Part shown: one piece after another, positions 21,660 to 28,054 of the stretch
Numbering within the stretch: position 1 is the first letter of the stretch
Layout: each line of letters starts with the position of its first letter
Position numbers and translations under genes: made by a program
From: JBDSKH01 sp035556655
Lineage (GTDB): Bacteria; Actinomycetota; Actinomycetes; Actinomycetales; Microbacteriaceae
NCBI GenBank assembly: GCA_035556655.1
Contig: DATMFW010000037.1
Location: 1 to 39,089 of the forward strand
Direction: 5' to 3'
DNA length: 39,089 nucleotides
The notes under the pieces: generated by a model
Told to the model about the DNA's origin: nothing
The model's input: only the letters and a program-made list of their open reading frames with translations
The model's database searches: none

Positions 21660-22823
21660 GTGTTCCGCACCCGAATCCGCACCGCCGCCGCATCCGTCGC
21701 GGTCGCCGCCGTCGGCGCCCTCCTCGCCGGCTGCTCCGTCTTCACCCCGGCCACCGAGACCACCAGCGGCGTCGCCTTCGTCGTCGGCGCGCGCGAGAAC
21801 AGCCCCGCCGTCGACCCGGCACGCCTGCTGGAGTACGTGCCGAGCGAGGTCGACGCGTTCCGGCCCGGGTCGATCGTCAGCGTCACCGGTGTCGACGGCA
21901 GCGAGGACGGCGTCCCCGGACACGGGTTCAAGCTCGCCGACCTCGGTTCGAAGGTCGACAACGGCGATCTGCTGCTCGGCGAGCGCGCCCAGGTCGCGTC
22001 GGGCCTCGCCGAACTCCGCCCGGACGACGCCGAGGCGAACGTGCTCGGCGCGATCGCGTCGGCGGCGCGCTCCATCTCGGGCGTCACCGGCAGCAGGACC
22101 ATCGTGATCGCGGATTCGATGCTCTCCACGGTCCAGCCGCTCGCCTTCCAGAACGGGCTGCTCGGCGCTTCCGCCGAGGACGTCGTCGCGGCGATCCCGG
22201 ACGGGCTGCTCCCGCCCCTCGACGGGGCGAAGGTGGTCGTGCTCGACCAGGGCACCACCTGGGAGCCGCAGAAGCCGCTCAGCCAGCTCGACCGCACGGC
22301 GCTGCGCGGCATCTGGGAGGCCGTGCTGCTCGCCGCCGGCGCGTCGGCCGTGGAGTACGACGACCGTTCGACCCCGCTCGCCCCGGGCCGCTACGACGTC
22401 CGGGTGACCCCGGTCGAGCCGACCGCCATCATGGGACCGGTCGTGCAGAAGTGCCGGGCCGTCATCCCGGAGTCCTCGATCCGGTTCGCCGGGGATCTCG
22501 CGACGTTCGTCTCGCCGGCCACCGCCCGCGAGTACATCGCGCAGCTCGCCGACGGGTTGCGCGGCTGCACCGGCACCATCACCATCTCGGGCACCACGGC
22601 CTCCGCCCGGCAGGACGCCGAGTTCAACCACCGGCTGTCGCTCGACAGGGCCTCGGCCGTCCGTGCCGAGCTCGCCCCGCTGCTCGGGCTCGCCGTCGAC
22701 GACATCCACGTCGAGGGTCTCGGGACCGACTTCCCCGGTTTCGTCGACGACCGTCCCGGCGGGATCTTCGATCCCGTGCTCGGGGCGAGGAACCGCACGG
22801 TGATCGTCAGCTACACCGCCTGA
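21660..22823 (+). CDS. Lipoprotein with C-terminal OmpA-like domain
   Basis: A 387-aa exported lipoprotein. The signal peptide ends in the lipobox LAGC (about residues 21-24). The middle region (about 30-270) has alternating strands and helices (GVAFVVGARENSPAV, RTIVIADSMLST, AKVVVLDQGTTW) that resemble a von Willebrand A-like or Rossmann-like fold without a clear DxSxS site. The C-terminus (about 285-387) matches OmpA/MotB: TISGTTAS, NHRLSLDRASAVRAEL and GARNRTVIVSYT. Such domains bind peptidoglycan. GTG 21660 follows GAAAGG by 6-7 nt. It probably anchors the neighbouring membrane complex to the cell wall. It converges with glnR, with a 1-bp gap. Confidence 0.82.
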   Translation: MFRTRIRTAAASVAVAAVGALLAGCSVFTPATETTSGVAFVVGARENSPAVDPARLLEYVPSEVDAFRPGSIVSVTGVDGSEDGVPGHGFKLADLGSKVDNGDLLLGERAQVASGLAELRPDDAEANVLGAIASAARSISGVTGSRTIVIADSMLSTVQPLAFQNGLLGASAEDVVAAIPDGLLPPLDGAKVVVLDQGTTWEPQKPLSQLDRTALRGIWEAVLLAAGASAVEYDDRSTPLAPGRYDVRVTPVEPTAIMGPVVQKCRAVIPESSIRFAGDLATFVSPATAREYIAQLADGLRGCTGTITISGTTASARQDAEFNHRLSLDRASAVRAELAPLLGLAVDDIHVEGLGTDFPGFVDDRPGGIFDPVLGARNRTVIVSYTA

Positions 22824-22824
22824 C

Positions 22825-23508
22825 TCAGGTGACCGGCGAGAGCCGTTCCTCGTCCTCGTAGACGTTGAAGCGGTAGCCGACGTTGCGCACCGTGCCGATC
22901 AGCGACTCGAGGTCGCCGAGCTTGGCACGCAGGCGCCGTACGTGCACGTCGACCGTGCGGGTGCCGCCGAAGTAGTCGTAACCCCACACCTCGCTGAGCA
23001 ACTGCTCGCGCGTGAACACCCGCGACGGGTGGGTGGCGAGGAAGCGCAGCAGCTCGAACTCCTTGAACGTCAGGTCGAGCGGCCGGCCGTGCACCTTCGC
23101 CGAGTAGCTGGCCTCGTCGATGACGACGCCGGAGGCCTGGATCTTGGAGCCGGACTTGTGCTGATCCTGACGCCCGATGGCGAGGCGGATGCGAGCGTCC
23201 AGCTCGGCCGGACCCGCCGATTCCAGCACCACGTCATCCACCCCCCAATCGGCGGAGACCGCCGTGAGGCCGCCCTCGGTGAGCACCAGCACGAGCGGGA
23301 CGTTGACCCCGGTGGTGTTGAGGATCTTGCACAGCGACTTGGCGGCGGCCAGGTCGGCGCGGGCGTCGACGAAGATCAGGTCGGTGGTGGGGGCGTTGAT
23401 GAGCGAGGCCGGTTCGGCCGGGATCGCGCGCACCCGGTGGCTCAGCAGGCCGAGCGACGGCAGCACATCGCCCTCGACCACGGGGGTCAGGATCAACAGC
23501 TGCGCCAC
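22825..23508 (-). CDS. glnR: Orphan OmpR-type regulator GlnR
   Basis: A 227-aa transcription factor that in actinobacteria controls nitrogen-assimilation genes. The receiver-like domain (1-115) is atypical: one Asp (D48 in FVDARADL) is kept, and the usual acidic pocket at the N-terminus is absent (MAQLLILTP), as in GlnR, which is thought to work without phosphorylation. The winged helix (about 130-220) has LDLTFKEFELLRFLA, VFTREQLLSEVWGYDYFGGTRTVDVHVRRLRAKLG and IGTVRNVGYRF. GTG 23508 is preferred to ATG 23520 because GGGAGG sits 4 nt before it. No histidine kinase is adjacent, as expected for GlnR. Confidence 0.9.
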   Translation of the reverse strand: MAQLLILTPVVEGDVLPSLGLLSHRVRAIPAEPASLINAPTTDLIFVDARADLAAAKSLCKILNTTGVNVPLVLVLTEGGLTAVSADWGVDDVVLESAGPAELDARIRLAIGRQDQHKSGSKIQASGVVIDEASYSAKVHGRPLDLTFKEFELLRFLATHPSRVFTREQLLSEVWGYDYFGGTRTVDVHVRRLRAKLGDLESLIGTVRNVGYRFNVYEDEERLSPVT

Positions 23509-23548
23509 GGGGCCTCCCATCGCCAGGGGCCACAGTCTACGGGAGCCG

Positions 23549-23560
23549 TAGCATGGGCAT
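23549..23560 (+). promoter_or_regulatory. Leaderless-type -10 before the 86-aa membrane protein
   Basis: TAGCAT at 23549-23554 is 6 nt before GTG 23561. The adjoining palindrome TACGG-GAG-CCGTA (23538-23550) lies between this promoter and glnR, whose probable -10 (TAGACT, minus strand 23539-23534) it also touches. Confidence 0.45.
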
Positions 23561-23821
23561 GTGTCCCGCACGATCCTGCCCGTCTGGCTGACCACGCTCG
23601 TCCTCGCGATCGGCGTCGGAGTGCTCGCCGGTGCCGCGTATCTGACCTGGCTGCCGCTGGTTCTGGCCTTCATCGTGCTGCTGACCTTCGCCATCCAGCT
23701 GATCCTGAGCCGCAAGGAACAGCTGGTGACCCGCATGATCTTCTCGATCGGCGGGGCGCTGGTCATCCTGGCCGTCGCGACCGGCGTGCTCGGCATGCTG
23801 CACGGTAGGCTGCTGACATGA
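23561..23821 (+). CDS. Small membrane protein (86 aa)
   Basis: Three hydrophobic segments with little else: about 8-27, 30-50 and 61-80, separated by SRKEQ and ending GRLLT. Function is unknown. Its stop overlaps the ATG of the next, 36-aa membrane protein (ATGA at 23818). It is transcribed away from glnR from a probable leaderless promoter. Confidence 0.75.
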   Translation: MSRTILPVWLTTLVLAIGVGVLAGAAYLTWLPLVLAFIVLLTFAIQLILSRKEQLVTRMIFSIGGALVILAVATGVLGMLHGRLLT

Positions 23822-23928
23822 TGCTCGCCCTGGAACTGTTCTTCATCGGACTGCTGGGCCTGGCGACGCTGGCGATCGGTTTCGTGTCGGTGGTCGTGCT
23901 CTACAACCTGTTCCGCGGCCAGCGCTGA
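23818..23928 (+). CDS. Tiny single-helix membrane protein (36 aa)
   Basis: The frame reads MMLALELFFIGLLGLATLAI followed by GFVSVVVLYNLFRGQR: one membrane helix with a short basic tail, so the C-terminus is likely inside. It starts at ATG 23818 overlapping the upstream stop, and ends 4 bp before the nitrobindin gene. The overlap on one side and close spacing on the other make it a real, co-translated gene. Function is unknown. Confidence 0.65.
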   Translation: MMLALELFFIGLLGLATLAIGFVSVVVLYNLFRGQR

Positions 23929-23932
23929 GCCG

Positions 23933-24535
23933 ATGTTCGAGCTCGATGCCGGGGTTCCGGCCGAGGTCGCGCCGCTGTCGTGGCTGCTGGGCCTCTGGGA
24001 GGGCACCGGCGTCCTGAGCTATCGCATCGGCGACGAGCTGCGCGAGGGCGAGTTCGGCATGCGCCTGGCGTTCACCCAGGACGGCAGCCCGCACATCCAG
24101 TACACCTGCTCGGCCTGGGTGCTCGGCGGCGAGCAGGAGGTTCCGTTCTATTCCGAGACCGGCTACTGGCGGCTCTCGCGCCCGCTCGGCGACGGCGACC
24201 CCGGCCCCGGCATGCTGCCCCCGGCCGGGCCGGCGGTGTTCACCACGGCGGAGTCCGTCGAGTCGCTCCGCAATGCCCGCGGGGCCTTCGACATCGAGGT
24301 CTCGATCGTGCAGCCCGGCGGCGTCAGCGAGGTCTACGTCGGCGAGGTGAACGGCCCGCGGATCGATCTGCAGACCGACGCGGTGATGCGCACGGCCGGG
24401 GCGAAGGACTACTCCGCCGCGACCCGCCTGTACGGTCTCGTCGAGGACCACCTGCTCTGGGCGTGGGACATCGCCGCGCTCGGGCAGGAGCTGCGCACGC
24501 ACGCCTCGGGAAGGCTCGCCCGTGTCACCGGCTAG
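23933..24535 (+). CDS. Nitrobindin-family haem protein (FABP-like beta-barrel)
   Basis: A 200-aa protein of the nitrobindin/THAP4-like family, whose actinobacterial members bind haem and isomerise peroxynitrite. The family motif GxWxGxG is present as GLWEGTG near residue 20, followed by alternating strands (MRLAFTQDGSPHIQYTCSAWVL, YSETGYWRL). The proximal haem histidine lies near the C-terminus in the segment after WDIAALGQELRTH. It begins at ATG 23933, right behind the tiny membrane protein, and overlaps the ygfZ-like gene by 14 bp, so the four genes form an operon. Confidence 0.88.
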   Translation: MFELDAGVPAEVAPLSWLLGLWEGTGVLSYRIGDELREGEFGMRLAFTQDGSPHIQYTCSAWVLGGEQEVPFYSETGYWRLSRPLGDGDPGPGMLPPAGPAVFTTAESVESLRNARGAFDIEVSIVQPGGVSEVYVGEVNGPRIDLQTDAVMRTAGAKDYSAATRLYGLVEDHLLWAWDIAALGQELRTHASGRLARVTG

Positions 24536-25583
24536 GCCGGGCGCCGTCGGCGATCCGGCGCAGCACTACGGCAACCCGCTCGGCGAGCAGCGCGCCCTGG
24601 CCCGCGGTGAGGCGATCGTCGAGCTGACCGACCGCGATGTGCTGACCATCACGGGCCCCGACCGGCTGAGCTGGCTGGATTCGCTGACCTCGCAGGCCCT
24701 CGCCGGTCTCGCCGCGGGGGAGTCGGCCGAGACGCTGCTGCTGGATCCGAGCGGCCGGGTCGAGTACGCGATCCGCGTCCTCGACGACGGCGAGGAGACC
24801 TGGCTGTTGCTCGATGCGGGCGCCGGGGCCGGCCTGCACGCGTTCCTCGAGCGGATGCGGTTCATGCTCCGCGTCGAGGTCGCCGACCGCTCGCCCGGGT
24901 TCGCCACCATCGGATCGCTCGGCGCGGAGGTGCCGGCGGTCGCGAGTCCGCACGGCATCCCGCTGATCTGGCACGATCCGTGGCGCTCGGTCGCCGCGGG
25001 CGGGCACCAGTACGCGACGGGGGAGCACCCGGCCGCGGGGTGGCAGTACACCGAGTCGCTCGTGGAGCGCTCCCGCCTCGGCGAACTGTCCGGCCTGCCC
25101 GCCGCCGGCACCCTCGCCCTCGAGGCGCTGCGCATCGCCGCCTGGCGCCCGCGCGCCGCGACCGAGGTCGATGCGACGACGATCCCGCACGAGCTGGACT
25201 GGCTGCGCTCCGCCGTGCACCTGACCAAGGGTTGCTACCGCGGGCAGGAGACGGTGGCGAAGGTCCACAACCTGGGGCACCCTCCGCGCCGGCTCGTCCT
25301 GCTGCACCTCGACGGGTCGGACGGCGTCCTGCCGGAGGCGGGGGCCGCGGTGCGGGCGGGCGAGACGGAGATCGGGCGGGTCACCGCATCCGCGCTGCAC
25401 CACGAGCTCGGACCCATCGCGCTCGCCGTGGTGAAGCGTTCCGCCGATCCGGCGGCGACGCTGACGGTCGCGGTCGAGGACGGCCCCGACATCGCCGCCG
25501 CCCAGCAGCTGATCGTTCCGCCGGATGCGGGGGCCGAGGCCGACGTCCCGCGGCTGCCCCGGCTCGGGTCGGTGCGCAGGTAG
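24522..25583 (+). CDS. ygfZ: YgfZ/GcvT-domain folate-binding protein
   Basis: A 353-aa folate-binding protein of the YgfZ family, which helps assemble or repair iron-sulphur clusters. The diagnostic signature KGCYRGQE starts at K236 with the key cysteine C238. The N-terminal region has the GcvT-like strand VLTITGPDRLSWLDSLTSQ, and the C-terminal barrel carries GRVTASALHHELGPIALAVVKR. The GTG start lies within the end of the nitrobindin gene. Pairing with a haem protein for peroxynitrite fits a role against oxidative or nitrosative stress. Confidence 0.9.
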   Translation: MSPARPGAVGDPAQHYGNPLGEQRALARGEAIVELTDRDVLTITGPDRLSWLDSLTSQALAGLAAGESAETLLLDPSGRVEYAIRVLDDGEETWLLLDAGAGAGLHAFLERMRFMLRVEVADRSPGFATIGSLGAEVPAVASPHGIPLIWHDPWRSVAAGGHQYATGEHPAAGWQYTESLVERSRLGELSGLPAAGTLALEALRIAAWRPRAATEVDATTIPHELDWLRSAVHLTKGCYRGQETVAKVHNLGHPPRRLVLLHLDGSDGVLPEAGAAVRAGETEIGRVTASALHHELGPIALAVVKRSADPAATLTVAVEDGPDIAAAQQLIVPPDAGAEADVPRLPRLGSVRR

Positions 25584-25601
25584 CGGCGCGCAGGGAGCGA
25601 C

Positions 25602-26375
25602 TCAGCCGGGGGCGACGGCCTCCCAGTCCAGGGTCAGTTCGCCCAGCCGCCAGCGCGTCCGGCCGTCGCGCACCGGCCAGCCGGCATCGCGGAGCGCGGT
25701 GACGGTGGCGATCCAGCGCTGGGTGGGGCCGTAGACGGCGAGGGGTGCCGCGACGGCCCACTCCCGGTCGAGGCGCTCCAGCAGCGCGTGGATGCGCTCG
25801 CCCGGGACATTGCGGTGGATGAGCGCCTTCGGCAGCCGCTCGGCGACCACCGACGGCTGCTCGAGCCCGGCCAGCCGCAACGCGATCGTGAAGGTCTGCG
25901 GTCCGGAGGGGTCGAGCCCGACCCAGCTCGCGACCCGGCCGACCTCGTTGCAGGTGCCCTCGACGAGCAGCCCGCCCGGCCGGAGGCGCGCGCACATGGT
26001 GGCCCAGGCATCCGCGACCTCGCCCTCGTCGTACTGGCGCAGCACGTTCGCCGCCCTGATCACGTCGGGCGAGCCCTCCACGGGGATCTCGAAGCCGCCG
26101 AGCACGAAACGCACCCCGTCGCGGGCGGCGCCCGCGGCGATCCGGACCCGCTCGGGGTCGATCTCGACGCCCACGACGCGGACGCCGGGCCGCACCCGGG
26201 CGAGCCGGTCGCGCAGTTCGAGCGTCGTCGCCGCGGATCCGCCGTACCCCAGGTCGACGACAACGGGTTCCGGGGTACCCCGGAACGCCGGGTGCGCCGC
26301 GATCCACCTGTCCATTCGCCGCAGTCGATTGGTCCCGGTGGTACCGCGGGTGATGCGCCCCACGGGTTTGGCCAT
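25602..26375 (-). CDS. Class I SAM-dependent methyltransferase
   Basis: A 257-aa protein with the SAM-binding fold: motif I VVDLGYGGSAATT (about residue 38), the acidic end of strand 2 in VVGVEIDPERV, motif IV near DVIRAANVLRQYD, and the post-I/VI loop LRPGGLLVEGTCNE. The RxxANVLRQY pattern is what I recall from a group of actinobacterial methyltransferases of unknown substrate. It is convergent with ygfZ and head-to-head with gpmA, with an 11-bp gap. No ribosome binding site precedes its ATG; the transcript is probably leaderless. Confidence 0.82.
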   Translation of the reverse strand: MAKPVGRITRGTTGTNRLRRMDRWIAAHPAFRGTPEPVVVDLGYGGSAATTLELRDRLARVRPGVRVVGVEIDPERVRIAAGAARDGVRFVLGGFEIPVEGSPDVIRAANVLRQYDEGEVADAWATMCARLRPGGLLVEGTCNEVGRVASWVGLDPSGPQTFTIALRLAGLEQPSVVAERLPKALIHRNVPGERIHALLERLDREWAVAAPLAVYGPTQRWIATVTALRDAGWPVRDGRTRWRLGELTLDWEAVAPG

Positions 26376-26387
26376 ACGTTAAAGGTA
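26375..26387. promoter_or_regulatory. Overlapping divergent leaderless promoters
   Basis: On the plus strand TACGTT (26375-26380) lies 6 nt before ATG 26387; on the minus strand TACCTT (26387-26382) lies 6 nt before ATG 26375. The two -10 elements are interlocked with each other's start codons. Confidence 0.5.
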
Positions 26388-27124
26388 TGAGCACCCTCAT
26401 CCTCCTGCGGCACGGCAACTCCGACTGGAACCAGAAGAACCTGTTCACGGGGTGGGTCGATGTCCGCCTGAGCGAGCAGGGTGTGAAAGAGGCGACGCGG
26501 GCCGGCGAGCTGCTCGCCGAATCCGGGCTGAAGCCGCTCATCTCGTACACCAGCCTGCTCACCCGCGCGATCCAGACCGCCGACATCGCCCTGCTGGGCG
26601 CCGACCGCGCCTGGATCCCCGTGAAGCGCAGCTGGCGCCTCAACGAACGGCACTACGGCGCGCTGCAGGGACTGGACAAGGCCGAGACCCTGGAGAAGTA
26701 CGGCCAGGAGCAGTTCATGCAGTGGCGGCGCAGCTTCGACGTCCCGCCGCCCCCGCTCGACGACGACGCCGAATACTCGCAGGTGCACGACGAGCGCTAC
26801 GCCGCCATCGACGGCGAGATCCCGCGCACCGAGAGCCTCAAGATCGTGATCGACCGGATGCTGCCCTACTGGCGCTCGGACATCATCCCGTCCCTGCGCG
26901 AGGGCACGGTGCTCGTCACCGCGCACGGCAACTCGCTGCGCGCCCTGGTCAAGCACCTCGACGGCATCTCGGACGACGAGATCGCCGAACTGAACATCCC
27001 CACCGGGATCCCGCTGGTGTACGAGCTCGGTGACGACTTCATGCCGGTGAAGCCGGGTGCCTACCTCGACCCCGAGGCCGCCGCCGCGGGTGCGGCGGCG
27101 GTGGCCGACCAGGGCAAGAAGTAG
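26387..27124 (+). CDS. gpmA: 2,3-bisphosphoglycerate-dependent phosphoglycerate mutase
   Basis: A 245-aa glycolytic enzyme converting 3- and 2-phosphoglycerate. The phosphorylated histidine is H9 in LLRHGNSDWN; the substrate-binding motif FTGWVDVRLSEQG and the NERHYGALQGLDKAE segment with the catalytic Glu follow; the second active-site histidine is in VTAHGNSLRALV. Length is normal. It begins 11 bp from the divergent methyltransferase start. The C-terminus ends in an Ala-rich tail. Confidence 0.96.
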   Translation: MSTLILLRHGNSDWNQKNLFTGWVDVRLSEQGVKEATRAGELLAESGLKPLISYTSLLTRAIQTADIALLGADRAWIPVKRSWRLNERHYGALQGLDKAETLEKYGQEQFMQWRRSFDVPPPPLDDDAEYSQVHDERYAAIDGEIPRTESLKIVIDRMLPYWRSDIIPSLREGTVLVTAHGNSLRALVKHLDGISDDEIAELNIPTGIPLVYELGDDFMPVKPGAYLDPEAAAAGAAAVADQGKK

Positions 27125-27139
27125 GCGCGGCGGGCCGGC

Positions 27140-27793
27140 TCAGACCGCCGGCGGCGCCTCGACGTAGCCCGAGCGGTCGCGGGCGGCCTGTACCGCCCCC
27201 GCGATCAGCCGGGCCAGCCAGGCGATGCCGACCCCGAGCGCGAGGGCGAGCGGGGCCTGGACGAGCTGCATGGCCGCCGACGGCTGGGCCGCCAGCACCA
27301 TCAGGAACGGCACCACCCCACCGAACAGGCTGAGGATCAGCAGCGGATAGGTGATCGCGGGACGCTCGCGCACGATGAGCCAGCCGGTCGACAGCGCCAG
27401 CGGCACGATGAAGGACGGCGCCGTGAGGAAGCCGCTCGCGAACGGCAGCGGCGCGGCGGAACCGGTCAGGCGTGCCACGTACAACATGGTCCAGATCACC
27501 AGCAGCACCAGCACCAGCACGATCGCGATGATCCGCCGCCCGGACGCCGCGGGCGAGACGGCGAACCCGAACACGATCACCGCGATCGCGAACAGGTACT
27601 GCAGCAGCAGGACGATCGTCTGCTCGGGCGGGAAGGCGATGACCCCGGCCAGGCCGAGCGCGAGCCGGGCGACGTCGGCCGAGAGCAGCAGGTAGCCCCC
27701 GAGCAGCACGGCCACGAGCGCCGCGCCGTAACGCCCGTCGTACGAAAAGCGGGCGGAGTACGGCAGGCGGCGGGTGGGTTCGACGAACGTCAT
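27140..27793 (-). CDS. Integral membrane protein of unknown function (217 aa)
   Basis: Six or so hydrophobic helices cover residues 25-200 (ALVAVLLGGYLLLSADVA, IVLLLQYLFAIAVIVFGFAV, IIAIVLVLVLLVIWTMLYVA and others), with short loops. The N-terminus (MTFVEPTRRLPYSARFSYDGRYG) and C-terminus are probably inside. There is no transporter motif. It starts 10 bp after the 73-aa gene on the same strand; TAGGTT, whose first three bases are that gene's stop, lies 7 nt before the ATG and could be a second leaderless promoter. Confidence 0.75.
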   Translation of the reverse strand: MTFVEPTRRLPYSARFSYDGRYGAALVAVLLGGYLLLSADVARLALGLAGVIAFPPEQTIVLLLQYLFAIAVIVFGFAVSPAASGRRIIAIVLVLVLLVIWTMLYVARLTGSAAPLPFASGFLTAPSFIVPLALSTGWLIVRERPAITYPLLILSLFGGVVPFLMVLAAQPSAAMQLVQAPLALALGVGIAWLARLIAGAVQAARDRSGYVEAPPAV

Positions 27794-27803
27794 GACCTCG
27801 AAC

Positions 27804-28025
27804 CTACGCGCCGTTGGCGAAGCGGATGAGGAACGTGATCCAGCGCACGAACTCGCTGACCGCCGGGATGAGCAGGACGGCGAGGATGGAGATCGCCACC
27901 AGCCCGACCGCCGTCAGGGCGACGATGAGCGCGATCTTGCCGGCCGCGCGGCCGTCCGGGTGATCGGTCTGATCGTCGAGCAGCTCCTCCAGCTCGACGA
28001 CGGGCGGCTCCTCGGACGTGGTCAC
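27804..28025 (-). CDS. Small single-helix membrane protein (73 aa)
   Basis: An acidic N-terminal part (MTTSEEPPVVELEELLDDQTDHPDG) is followed by one long hydrophobic segment, IALIVALTAVGLVAISILAVLLI, and an amphipathic end (FVRWITFLIRFANGA). Function is unknown. TAGGCT (28037-28032) lies 6 nt before GTG 28025, again the leaderless pattern. It is probably co-expressed with the next membrane gene. Confidence 0.65.
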   Translation of the reverse strand: MTTSEEPPVVELEELLDDQTDHPDGRAAGKIALIVALTAVGLVAISILAVLLIPAVSEFVRWITFLIRFANGA

Positions 28026-28054
28026 GCAGCGAGCCTACGTCAGCGCCGCCGGGG

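Noticed and set aside
20120..22823. Zorya-like MotA/MotB defence pair
   Set aside because: The lipoprotein has an OmpA-like end, but the membrane partner has no MotA features and no ZorC/ZorD-like helicase or nuclease gene is present.
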